DNA of 64,000 nucleotides from Paenibacillus planticolens (lineage in GTDB: Bacteria > Bacillota > Bacilli > Paenibacillales > NBRC-103111), in assembly GCF_013141725.1 (NCBI RefSeq), contig NZ_WHNZ01000061.1, forward strand, positions 434,001-498,000. Direction: 5' to 3'. Within the stretch, counting starts at the first letter, position 1. Every line of letters begins with the position of its first letter. Of the stretch, positions 35,672 through 43,518 are shown piece after piece. The position numbers and the translations under genes were made by a program. Under the pieces are notes generated by a model. That model did not search any database, had not been told where the DNA came from, and saw nothing but the letters and a program-made list of their open reading frames with translations.

Positions 35672-35704
35672 AAAGGGGCCGTTGTCGCAACAATGCCCCT
35701 TTTT
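35672..35704 (-). terminator. Intercistronic terminator/attenuator between ctsW and ctsX
   Basis: On the minus strand AAAAGGGGCATTGTTG and CAACGGCCCCTTT form a stem followed by TTTATTTTTT. It starts 23 bases after the binding-protein stop and 36 bases before the ctsX start. Within an operon this normally gives high binding-protein and lower downstream expression. Confidence 0.82.
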
Positions 35705-35727
35705 TTGCTGACTCTACATCTGCCTTG

Positions 35728-37083
35728 CTATTTAGCTACCAATTTCTCAACTTTGGCCTGCGCTTCATTCAGCGCTTTTTCCGCTGTATAATCGGATTTC
35801 AACTTCGCTTTATCAAGCTCATCGCCGATCGCTTTCGTCAGATCATTCCATTTGTCCGGAATTGGTCCTACAGGCGTCAACACGAGGGAATTCAAAGCAT
35901 CAAGAACGACTTTTTTCGATTGTGGCGGCGTTTGTTTGAAATAAGCATCCATCACTTTTTCATCCGAGACAGCCGGAACGCTCCAGCCTTTCTCAATCCG
36001 TTTGCTGACAACCGCAGGATCTGAGGACATGAATTTGATAAATTTCCATGCCGCTTCCGCATTTTTCGTTTTGTCAGATACGACTAAACCATCCGCGAAG
36101 AAATGATGAGCTTTCTTCGTATTTCCCGGTTCTAGTGCAATATCCCATTTGAAAGGAGCATCGGCGAAACGGCCGAAGTTCCAAATGCCTCCGCGAAGCA
36201 TCGCGATTTTACCTGCTTTGAAAGCATTCAAATCCGCATCAGGCTGGTTAAACGTATCATCGTTAAGAGCAGGGGATACTTTATATTTCTTCGCTTTATC
36301 CAGCATCCAGTTCAAAGCTTCAATATTTTCTTTGCTGTTTACGGTAGGTTTGCCATCGGCGCTCCAAATCCCGCCGCCATTCTGAGCAATCGTTTTGTAG
36401 AACTCATAGAATTGAATCGGCGAATACGTTCCCCATACACCGCTTTTGGCGTCTGTCAGCTTCTCAGCCGCTTCCAGCTCCTGTTTCCACGTCCAGTCGG
36501 CCTTCGGGTACTCAACTTGCTTTTTGTCAAACAAGTCCTTATTATAGAAAAGAACTACGTCCGAAAAAGACTCTACGACGCCATATTGCTTGTTTTGGTA
36601 TTTAAAAGAGTCATAGGCAAGACCTTTGTAGATTTCCGGCTTGAACGTCGTGTCCTTCGCAATGATCGGCGTCAAGTCTTTCAATGTATTTTTGGCAGCA
36701 TAAGAGACAAAGTTTTCGTATCCGACCTCAAATACGTCAGGTGCATCCCCCGATGCAAGCTGTGTATTGAGTTTCGTGTAGTAGTTGTTGTAGTCGACGA
36801 TATCCACTTTGACCTTCACGTCAGGATTGGCCGTCTCGAACGCTTTCACCATTTCAGCCAGCGTTTGCTCTTGCGAGCCGCTTGCGGTGTACTGCATGAA
36901 CTTGAGAGTTACCGGTTCTTTCTTTGTCTCCGGCGTTGCCGCTGATGTTGCTGCGGCCGTAGGCTCTTGCTTAGGGACTGATGAGGATGACGCCTCCGGT
37001 TTTTTGTCCGATCCACACCCTGTTGCCGCAAGAGAAACAACAACACTTAAAGCTACGACCCAACCCGTTTTTTTCACTACCAT
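35728..37083 (-). CDS. ctsW: ABC transporter sugar-binding lipoprotein (CtsW-like)
   Basis: This 451-residue family 1 solute-binding protein is anchored to the outer face of the membrane. The lipoprotein signal ends ATGC with the lipidated Cys at residue 23, followed by a Ser/Thr/Pro/Lys linker. The mature domain begins TLKFMQYTASGSQEQTLAEM and has the MalE-like YNNYYTKLNTQLASGDAPDVF segment. It is expected to bind the cyclic tetrasaccharide or related alpha-glucan oligosaccharides for the two adjacent permeases. The start is ATG 37083 with AGAGGG upstream. It stands between the permeases and ctsX, the order I recall for ctsUVWXYZ. Confidence 0.9.
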   Translation of the reverse strand: MVVKKTGWVVALSVVVSLAATGCGSDKKPEASSSSVPKQEPTAAATSAATPETKKEPVTLKFMQYTASGSQEQTLAEMVKAFETANPDVKVKVDIVDYNNYYTKLNTQLASGDAPDVFEVGYENFVSYAAKNTLKDLTPIIAKDTTFKPEIYKGLAYDSFKYQNKQYGVVESFSDVVLFYNKDLFDKKQVEYPKADWTWKQELEAAEKLTDAKSGVWGTYSPIQFYEFYKTIAQNGGGIWSADGKPTVNSKENIEALNWMLDKAKKYKVSPALNDDTFNQPDADLNAFKAGKIAMLRGGIWNFGRFADAPFKWDIALEPGNTKKAHHFFADGLVVSDKTKNAEAAWKFIKFMSSDPAVVSKRIEKGWSVPAVSDEKVMDAYFKQTPPQSKKVVLDALNSLVLTPVGPIPDKWNDLTKAIGDELDKAKLKSDYTAEKALNEAQAKVEKLVAK

Positions 37084-37098
37084 CGTATAACCCTCTTT

Positions 37099-37158
37099 TC
37101 ATCTCAATTTTTCTTCGGCAATTCCTTTGACAATGGCAATTCCCATTTGATGCTGCAT
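37099..37158 (-). CDS. Possible 19-residue ORF between ctsV and ctsW
   Basis: ATG 37158 lies six bases after AGAGG and starts MQHQMGIAIVKGIAEEKLR, which ends 15 bases before the ctsW start. The ribosome binding site is good and the frame fills most of the 88-base gap. No similarity is recognised. It could be translated only to load ribosomes for ctsW. Confidence 0.35.
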   Translation of the reverse strand: MQHQMGIAIVKGIAEEKLR

Positions 37159-37171
37159 ATCACCCCTCTCT

Positions 37172-38002
37172 TTAGCCTTTGACACCGCTCATCGTCATTC
37201 CCTTAATGAAATATCTCGATGCAAACAAAAACACAATGAAAATCGGAATAAAACTGATCACATTGCCCGCCATCAAAATGTTCCACTCCGTCGCCCATCT
37301 GCCCTGCAGTTTACTGAGCCCAATTGGGAGCGTCATCAACTCCTTATCGCTTGTAATAATCAACGGCCACAAAAAATTGTTCCACGAAGCCATGAAAGCA
37401 AAGATTGCCAGAGTCGCAATCGCAGGTTTGCTGAGCGGTAGAATGACACTTAGAAACACTCTCACATACGAAGCTCCATCCATTCTGGCAGCCTCAATCA
37501 GCGGATCGGGAATCGTCATGATATGCTGTCGCAGCAGGAAAGTCCCATAAGCGCTAAAGATGCCGGGTAAAATGAGACCCAAATAAGTATTGGTCAAATG
37601 CAGCTTCTGAAACACGATAAATAGCGGAGTCATCGTAACCTGCATCGGGATCATCATCGTAATGAGATACAGAACGAATAACGTCTCTCTCCCTCGAAAA
37701 GGAATTTTCGCAAAAACAAACGCAGCCATCGCACATACAATGATTTGCGCAATCGTCGTTACGATTGCAACGGCCACACTATTGCCCAGAAATCGATAAA
37801 TCGGAAAGTATTTGGTAATTTCCACGTAATTGCTGAATTTAAACGTGTCGGGAATCAAATTCGGCGGCATCCTGACGACTTCCAAGTTATCTTTGAAGGA
37901 TCCGGAGAGCATCCAAACAAAGGGGAACATAAGGACAACGGCAGCCACGATCAGGATCAGATGCGAAAGCAGGTTGCGATACGGCATATATTTATCGGTC
38001 AT
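37172..38002 (-). CDS. ctsV: ABC sugar transporter permease, MalG type (CtsV-like)
   Basis: This 276-residue inner-membrane permease has six hydrophobic segments. The cytoplasmic EAA loop EAARMDGASYVRVFLSVILP (about 190-209) contacts the ATPase. The C-terminal FIKGMTMSGVKG is the usual MalG-type ending. It overlaps the end of the partner permease by 11 bases. No ATPase gene is present in the window, so a shared MsmX-type ATPase must be encoded elsewhere. Confidence 0.92.
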   Translation of the reverse strand: MTDKYMPYRNLLSHLILIVAAVVLMFPFVWMLSGSFKDNLEVVRMPPNLIPDTFKFSNYVEITKYFPIYRFLGNSVAVAIVTTIAQIIVCAMAAFVFAKIPFRGRETLFVLYLITMMIPMQVTMTPLFIVFQKLHLTNTYLGLILPGIFSAYGTFLLRQHIMTIPDPLIEAARMDGASYVRVFLSVILPLSKPAIATLAIFAFMASWNNFLWPLIITSDKELMTLPIGLSKLQGRWATEWNILMAGNVISFIPIFIVFLFASRYFIKGMTMSGVKG

Positions 38003-38876
38003 ATGTAACCCACCTTTTCTGAAGCTGCTGCTGAACGATCGTCACGGCGAAAATAATCACAAACAAAATCCAAGACTGCGCGGATGCAAAGCCCATTTTA
38101 TAGCTCTGAAAAGCGTTGCCGTAAATTTGCTGCACGAGCGTGCTCGTTTGCCCCGCCGGACCGCCGCCGGTCATGACAAGCACTTGATCGAAAAGCTGGA
38201 AGCCATTGATCAACGAGATCACGAGTACGAAAAAAATACTTGGTGTCAGCAGCGGCAGCGTAACCCGGAAAAATTGTTGAAAACCGCCAGCGCCGTCAAT
38301 CGTCGCCGCTTCATAATAGTCTTCTGAAATATCCTGCAGTCCAGCCAGAAGGATAACTGTCACGTACCCGATATCTTTCCACACACTCACCGCAATAATC
38401 GAAGGCATCGCCCATACAAAATCTTGCAGCCACACGGGACCCTGCACGCCAATGAGCGACAATAAGTAGTTAATAAGTCCGTTCTGTCCGTTCAACAACC
38501 AGCGCCAAACGATGGAAACGGCTACCCAAGAAGTGATCACCGGCACGAAGATAAAAATGCGATACAGCTTTATTCCTGTTAGTTTCCGATTCAATAAGAC
38601 AGCAAACAATAAACCGAAGATTAGAACAGAAGGAATATAACCAATGATGTACTGCACAATGTTCAGTAATGAAGTAAGCGTTTTCTCATCTTGCAAAGCT
38701 TCCGTATAATTGTCGAGACCAACAAACTTCGCCGGGGTCAGCAAATCCCAATTCGTGAAACTGATGACGGCCGACGAAAGCATCGGCACGAGTTGAAAGA
38801 GAAGCAGACCCGCTAAGCTTGGAAGCAAAAAACCGATGATGACAACCATTTTGGATAGTTTGTTTTGTCCTACCAT
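37992..38876 (-). CDS. ctsU: ABC sugar transporter permease, MalF type (CtsU-like)
   Basis: This 294-residue permease has six hydrophobic segments and the EAA loop YEAATIDGAGGFQQFFRVTL (about 207-226). The N-terminal FLLPSLAGLLLFQLVPML is characteristic of MalF-like partners without the long periplasmic insert. It pairs with the overlapping downstream permease. It starts 33 bases after the lacI stop, so both belong to one transcript driven from the lacI promoter. Confidence 0.92.
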   Translation of the reverse strand: MVGQNKLSKMVVIIGFLLPSLAGLLLFQLVPMLSSAVISFTNWDLLTPAKFVGLDNYTEALQDEKTLTSLLNIVQYIIGYIPSVLIFGLLFAVLLNRKLTGIKLYRIFIFVPVITSWVAVSIVWRWLLNGQNGLINYLLSLIGVQGPVWLQDFVWAMPSIIAVSVWKDIGYVTVILLAGLQDISEDYYEAATIDGAGGFQQFFRVTLPLLTPSIFFVLVISLINGFQLFDQVLVMTGGGPAGQTSTLVQQIYGNAFQSYKMGFASAQSWILFVIIFAVTIVQQQLQKRWVTYDR

Positions 38877-38909
38877 GTCAATCTCCTTTTCCGGTTCCCC
38901 ACATGATGG

Positions 38910-39935
38910 TTATTCCTTGACTCTCACTGTAGCTCTCTCCACGATTGTAAGCGGCAGCATAATTTCATTTGCCTCTTGCTCCACACCGCCTTGAATCATA
39001 TGAATCAGATGTTCAGCAGCGATAGCGCCCTTTTCCGTAATATTTTGGCGGATCGTTGTGAGGGGAGGAATGAACATTTTGGACATGGTGATATCATCAA
39101 AACCGATTACCGATATATCTTCGGGAACCTTTTTCCCTTGATCCATCAAGCTTCGGATCGCTCCGAAGGCGACCATATCCCCCGTTGCGAACACAGCCGT
39201 AATTTCCGGGAATTTCTTGGCTATTAATTGGCCCGCAGCCAAGCCGTGCTCATAGCTCATAGATTCCTCGAATACGTAGTCCGGATTATAAAAGAAATTC
39301 GCTTCACGAATCGCCCGCTTGTATCCGAGAAACCGTTTCTCGACGACGCCGTCCTTGCGAATCGCCCCTGTCACCAGCCCAATGTTCGAATGTCCCTTAT
39401 CAATCAAATACTTTGTCGCCAAATAGCCGCCGTATTCGTCATCAATGCCAATCCGCTTAAAATAACTGTCGTTGATGTAGCTGTCGATCAGCACAATCGG
39501 AATATTGATTTTCTTAAAGCCGTCATAAAATTGTTCTGGATAGATCCCCATCATAATGGCGCCATCCAAATTCCGCTGCACGGACAAATCCAGATAACTC
39601 TCGCCTTGGTTCACCCCGGATAACAAGAGATGATAACCGTACTCTCGCAGCTTGCTTTCAATACCGCTTATCATTTCACTATAGAAAGGGTTTTCAAGGA
39701 TAAGCTGCTTATGAGACTCCGTTTGCGGAATCACAATCCCAATCAACTTGGATTGGTTCTTAACCAAGCTTCTCGCAGAGAAATCCGGTACGTAGTTCAT
39801 CGTGTTAATAATTTTCTTGATGCGCTCGATCGTTTCATTGGAGACTTTATCCGTCCTGCCATTCAAAGCGTAGGAAACTGCGGCTGCTGAAACCCCTGCA
39901 ACTTTGGCCACATCTTTAATTGTTGGTTTTTTCAT
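38910..39935 (-). CDS. LacI-family repressor of the cts operon
   Basis: The 341-residue regulator has an N-terminal helix-turn-helix TIKDVAKVAGVSAAAVSYALNG, a hinge helix (FSARSLVKN) and a periplasmic-binding-protein-like sensor domain to the end. It is the first gene of the cts transcript. Two palindromes with central CG, the classic LacI-family operator form, lie around its promoter, so autoregulation of the whole operon is likely. The inducer is presumably the imported cyclic tetrasaccharide or a breakdown product; that is inference. Confidence 0.93.
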   Translation of the reverse strand: MKKPTIKDVAKVAGVSAAAVSYALNGRTDKVSNETIERIKKIINTMNYVPDFSARSLVKNQSKLIGIVIPQTESHKQLILENPFYSEMISGIESKLREYGYHLLLSGVNQGESYLDLSVQRNLDGAIMMGIYPEQFYDGFKKINIPIVLIDSYINDSYFKRIGIDDEYGGYLATKYLIDKGHSNIGLVTGAIRKDGVVEKRFLGYKRAIREANFFYNPDYVFEESMSYEHGLAAGQLIAKKFPEITAVFATGDMVAFGAIRSLMDQGKKVPEDISVIGFDDITMSKMFIPPLTTIRQNITEKGAIAAEHLIHMIQGGVEQEANEIMLPLTIVERATVRVKE

Positions 39936-39957
39936 GAGTTCCCCTCTTTAGTTCGTT

Positions 39958-39973
39958 AGTTACACGTTTAACT
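39958..39973 (-). promoter_or_regulatory. LacI-type operator O1
   Basis: Minus strand AGTTAAACGTGTAACT, a palindrome with central CG (AGTTA..CG..TAACT). It lies two bases downstream of the -10 box, over the expected transcription start, where bound repressor would block initiation. Confidence 0.75.
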
Positions 39974-39975
39974 AG

Positions 39976-40004
39976 ATTATAAGGCGTGTTTTCACAAAAT
40001 ACAA
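39976..40004 (-). promoter_or_regulatory. Sigma-A promoter of the lacI-cts operon
   Basis: Minus strand TTGTAT (39999-40004), 17-bp spacer, TATAAT (39976-39981). It is flanked by a LacI-type operator downstream and a cre-like palindrome upstream. Confidence 0.75.
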
Positions 40005-40007
40005 TAT

Positions 40008-40019
40008 GATAGCGCTATC
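40008..40019. promoter_or_regulatory. cre-like palindrome (possible CcpA site)
   Basis: GATAGCGCTATC is a perfect 12-bp palindrome three bases upstream of the -35 box. With flanks it differs from the CcpA consensus TGWAANCGNTNWCA at two positions in either orientation. A second LacI-family site is the alternative reading. Confidence 0.45.
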
Positions 40020-40043
40020 TTTTATTAATTAAATTCATTTATA

Positions 40044-40059
40044 AGTTATGCGTTTAACT
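40044..40059 (-). promoter_or_regulatory. LacI-type operator O2
   Basis: Minus strand AGTTAAACGCATAACT shares AGTTAAACG and the TAACT half-site with O1. It lies 86 bases upstream of O1, a spacing that would allow repression by DNA looping. Confidence 0.7.
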
Positions 40060-40095
40060 AAATAATGTTTGATGTCTACTCCGTTCTGCGAGCAG

Positions 40096-40144
40096 ACCAA
40101 AAAGACTGTCCGCCAGGTCATTTCTAACCTTTTGAGACAGTCTT
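40096..40144 (-). terminator. Terminator of the GH26-like gene
   Basis: On the minus strand AAGACTGTC and GACAGTCTT close a stem followed by TTTTT. The interior (AGAAATGACCTGG) resembles the terminator of repeat copy B, so it belongs to the same terminator family. Confidence 0.82.
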
Positions 40145-40199
40145 CAAGGCGTAACAGTCCTGCCAACGCGTCCGGCGGCTATACATTCTCTCGCTTGCC

Positions 40200-42146
40200 T
40201 TACTTCGTAGAAATCGTCACGGTTCTGCTGGAACCATCCCAGCCTACCTTGCCGCCGAAGGTTTCACCGACAAACCTGGCAGGAGCCAACGTATACCCGT
40301 TAACTAACTGGGCGGGTTCTTCCAACTGAACGGCTTTTCCATTTACATACACAGTCTTCTGATCAAGTGTCAACCGCACTGTCGTGCTGCCCTTTACAGC
40401 CGTTACCGACCTTGTTGCCGCATCATATTCAACCTTCGCCCCCATAGCTTCAAAAATGGCCCGAAGCGGTGTCAATGTTGAACCGTTGTTGATGATCGGA
40501 GCTTGTTCAAACGACAAGGTTTTGCCGTCCAATTCAACGGATACTTGCGACGAGATGCCGTACGTGCGGAGAGCCACTTGAGATCCCGATTTGTTATATA
40601 CTTTAATCTGCATGACAGAACCTTCGGGAACTTCTCCCGCTTTCAGCGTGAGCCCGTACGGCAAGTCAGCCTGCGAGGCAATCACCTTTCCATTCAACAC
40701 ATATTCCACTTTGCCGATGTAGACATCGGGGATTTTGACGAATGGAATGAGTTTCGTTTGTTTGGCAAAAGCTTGGTGATTGGCATCGACAGGCACGTAT
40801 CCGATTTTATCAGACGGCTGCGCGCCATCGGAGACCTTGGACAGCAAGTAAGGATTCGCAATAAGCTTGCTATAGTAAGCTTGAATCTCCGAAGAGTCCG
40901 ACAGCGAGTAGTCGTTTTTCGCGTTCGCCATTTTTTGGTCCACATTAAAATAAGTAATCGCCTTTAATCGCGGATACTTGTAAGGCATGATTTCATATAG
41001 ACGCTGCAGATTGAGCTTGGCCCATTCCGTAAAATCCTCACCGGCAGCATGGGAATAATGCGGGACTCCCGTTTCACTGAGCATCAGAGGCTTACGGTCC
41101 GAATAGGTGTTATACAGTCTCGTCAATCTTTCCACGTTGCTCGTAGAAATCATGGATGGCAGCGACGGGTTCCCGTTTTCGTAGGGTTCTATGTACAGAC
41201 TCACTCCGACCCAGTCCACATAAGCGTCTCCGGGATAGTAGGGGTCAATATCATTCGCAGGCACATCACCCGGACTCCAGACCATGGCCACATTGGGCGC
41301 TTCTGCGGCAAATACGTCATGCAGCATGCGGAATTTAGCGATATACTGCGCTGGGTTGCCATGCCATTTAACCCAAGCTCCATTCATTTCGCCTGCAAAA
41401 CGCAAAAAAATCGGGATACCTGCGGCTTTTGCCTCCTGAGCCCATTTGCGTAAATACGTTCCATCTGCCACGGGGTCCAATCCTTCGTCCGGTTCCCAAG
41501 CGATCTGCAAAGCAGCTCCGGCTTCTTTCGCCCGTTTGGCATACATAGCAGGGAAGTTTTGCCCCCAATGGGCGTAAGCCAAGTAGATGGCATGATTTTT
41601 GCCATAAACGGATTCCGTTTTCGTGAAAAGGTTTCCTACTTTAGGATCTTGCTCCGAATACATCCCCAGGTATGTCCCGTAGGCAGGTTCGAATTTCGCG
41701 AGTTGACCATTTTTAGGCAGAGCTTGCCTTTTGAGTTCGGATGGCTCACGTTCCGTTCTATACAATTCAACCGTTGTTCGGATTTGATCCGCGCGCTGCA
41801 GCTTGACAGCTCCCCAATCTCGTCCTGCGTTCACCCAATATTTATTCTCTAATTCATAGTAATAAATCGCTTGCTCATAGTTTCCGATCGCATCATAGTA
41901 AGCATCCAGTTTTCCGCAAAAAAGCGCAGCATTTTCCCACTCCCCTAATCCCGCATAATGATTAGCCAGAAACTGCCAGTGGGGAACGGCTTCAGCTTGT
42001 TTGCCTCCTGAAGCAAGCGACTCCGCTTTCTGCCAATGATCCCACACGATGTCGGCGCGAGCCGGCGTCGGCGAACTTGCCACACCGGCTGCCAGTATAC
42101 CAACGGCCAATGTAAGAATACTTAATTTTCTTGCAGCTCTTTTCAA
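40200..42146 (-). CDS. Secreted GH26-like glycosidase with C-terminal copper-amine-oxidase-N-like domain
   Basis: This 648-residue exported protein has a signal peptide of about 32 residues ending PTPARA. A helical, TPR-like segment of about 100 residues contains WQKAESLASGGKQ and NYEQAIYYYELENKYW. A TIM-barrel domain of GH26 type follows, with likely acid/base Glu253 in RFAGEMNG and nucleophile Glu358 in LSETGVPHY, 105 residues apart as expected. The last 110 residues carry two copies of the PIINNGSTLTPLRAIFEAMGA-type motif of the copper amine oxidase N-terminal domain, which serves as a cell-surface module in Paenibacillaceae. The substrate may be a beta-mannan or related glycan. TTG 42146 after GGAAGGGAG is the start. 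Confidence 0.82.
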   Translation of the reverse strand: MKRAARKLSILTLAVGILAAGVASSPTPARADIVWDHWQKAESLASGGKQAEAVPHWQFLANHYAGLGEWENAALFCGKLDAYYDAIGNYEQAIYYYELENKYWVNAGRDWGAVKLQRADQIRTTVELYRTEREPSELKRQALPKNGQLAKFEPAYGTYLGMYSEQDPKVGNLFTKTESVYGKNHAIYLAYAHWGQNFPAMYAKRAKEAGAALQIAWEPDEGLDPVADGTYLRKWAQEAKAAGIPIFLRFAGEMNGAWVKWHGNPAQYIAKFRMLHDVFAAEAPNVAMVWSPGDVPANDIDPYYPGDAYVDWVGVSLYIEPYENGNPSLPSMISTSNVERLTRLYNTYSDRKPLMLSETGVPHYSHAAGEDFTEWAKLNLQRLYEIMPYKYPRLKAITYFNVDQKMANAKNDYSLSDSSEIQAYYSKLIANPYLLSKVSDGAQPSDKIGYVPVDANHQAFAKQTKLIPFVKIPDVYIGKVEYVLNGKVIASQADLPYGLTLKAGEVPEGSVMQIKVYNKSGSQVALRTYGISSQVSVELDGKTLSFEQAPIINNGSTLTPLRAIFEAMGAKVEYDAATRSVTAVKGSTTVRLTLDQKTVYVNGKAVQLEEPAQLVNGYTLAPARFVGETFGGKVGWDGSSRTVTISTK

Positions 42147-42221
42147 GTCAGTCGACTCCCTTCCTCTAAGTGAATACGTCAAGAATGCCGGAAAGTAGCA
42201 CCTTTAATGAAAAATCACAAA

Positions 42222-42266
42222 TGAAAAGGCTGCCTCAAGGTATAAGAAAACCTAGGGAACAGCCTC
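42222..42266 (-). terminator. Terminator of the trypsin-fold gene
   Basis: The minus strand reads AGGCTGTTCCCTAGG ... CCTTGAGGCAGCCT and then TTTTC. It is another AGGCTG-type stem, 10 bases after the stop at 42277. Confidence 0.8.
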
Positions 42267-42276
42267 ATTGTATCGT

Positions 42277-43380
42277 CTATTTGGATCTCACAAGTATAGC
42301 GCGGATCCTTTTTCGCTGTTGCTCTGTTAATGGCTGAACGAAAGCGTGATTTCCCGCCGGAGCCTTTCCTCTAACCAAGCCGCCCTTAAAGGTATTACCT
42401 GCTGCTGGAAGCGCAACTCGCAAATTGTAGGTCGACATGACCAAGCCAATCGGATTGGAGATTGAGCGCATCCCATCGGACGAGCCCGCAAAATTAAGGG
42501 CTGCAGCAAAACGATCGCTAGCCCTCAGCCATACAGAGCCGGAATCGCCGGGAAGCGAAACAGGCCCGCTATCACCGCGAATAATAGATTGATTGCGGAA
42601 TAATTGATTCCCTAACGCTCCTCCGTACGAGACGCGAATATCCACATTATTGGCTTCAACGGTTCCCTTGACGAACCCGGTTGTTCTTCCTGACTTCATC
42701 ACTTTCAGCCCAACGGGATAGCTGAGGAGATGACCTGGAACTGTGATCAGCTGTCCGGAAGCGCTAAGGAGATAACGCGGATTTAACAGGCTGTTGGCAT
42801 TCGGTATCGCAATAGCAGAATCCTGGAAATTGACGCCTCCCGGAACCAATCGGACGAATTGAAACGCTCTGCCGATTGTATCTTTGCTGGCAATGCCGCC
42901 ATCTGCCGGTCCAGGCTGCAGCGTGGATGAAAAAGAAGTGGAATTGTCTCTGATCAGCACATGGTTGTTGCTAAGCACATACAGCTGGTTATTTCTGATC
43001 ACGATGAGGCCTGCTGTTCCTGTAGCATCAGGATTCACTCTTCCAATACTTACGCCACCCGGAACAGGACGTATTCGGCTTGTGAACAATGCGGCTTTCG
43101 TCCCCCGAGGTTTGGAACGCTGCGCATGCGAACGAAATTTACCGGCATGCACGAAACGCACAGGCACCGCGTTCCCTGCTTTGGCCAACATTCCTTTGAG
43201 GGTATTCAGACTTGAAGGGGCGAACTTCTGATGAGTATAGACGATTACACCTGCCCCCAAAGCCGGTTTATTAGGATCTGCGTAACCGACTCCTACTGCC
43301 GTTACCCCTGATCTTCCCAATAGAACTGGCGAAATCCTGTTTTTATGCTTTAGAGCCTCGTGAAAAGTAGCCATTTCCAT
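42277..43380 (-). CDS. Trypsin-fold serine protease, no signal peptide
   Basis: The 367-residue protein has a likely catalytic triad His140 (LSNNHVL), Asp187 (NFQDSAIA) and Ser280 (LPGDSGSVW) in a chymotrypsin-like double beta barrel. The N-terminal 100 residues contain TAVGVGYADPNKPALGAGVIVY, which suggests a propeptide-like or PDZ-free helper domain. A second GDSGP lies eight residues before the catalytic GDSG. No signal peptide or membrane helix is visible, so export would need another route. The substrate is unknown. The gene stands alone between two terminators. Confidence 0.78.
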   Translation of the reverse strand: MEMATFHEALKHKNRISPVLLGRSGVTAVGVGYADPNKPALGAGVIVYTHQKFAPSSLNTLKGMLAKAGNAVPVRFVHAGKFRSHAQRSKPRGTKAALFTSRIRPVPGGVSIGRVNPDATGTAGLIVIRNNQLYVLSNNHVLIRDNSTSFSSTLQPGPADGGIASKDTIGRAFQFVRLVPGGVNFQDSAIAIPNANSLLNPRYLLSASGQLITVPGHLLSYPVGLKVMKSGRTTGFVKGTVEANNVDIRVSYGGALGNQLFRNQSIIRGDSGPVSLPGDSGSVWLRASDRFAAALNFAGSSDGMRSISNPIGLVMSTYNLRVALPAAGNTFKGGLVRGKAPAGNHAFVQPLTEQQRKRIRAILVRSK

Positions 43381-43469
43381 ACATTCTCCTCTTCCGTAAA
43401 GTTGTTGCAGTGTATGCCGACTTGTACGAAACGGAATGATTCGATCACCTAAAAGAAGAATGAGAGAAA

Positions 43470-43508
43470 TGAAAAAAGGCTAACGACGCTGACGCGACGC
43501 TAACCTTG
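43470..43508 (-). terminator. Terminator of the add-sbc operon
   Basis: The minus strand AAGGTTAGCG pairs with CGTTAGCCTT (G-U allowed) across a GC-rich loop, then TTTTTTCATTTC. It follows the sbcC stop by about 10 bases. Confidence 0.75.
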
Positions 43509-43518
43509 GTTTATTGAG

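Noticed and set aside
35637-35693. N-terminal extension of ctsX
   Set aside because: It would translate the terminator hairpin. GTG 35636 has an ideal AGGAGG upstream.
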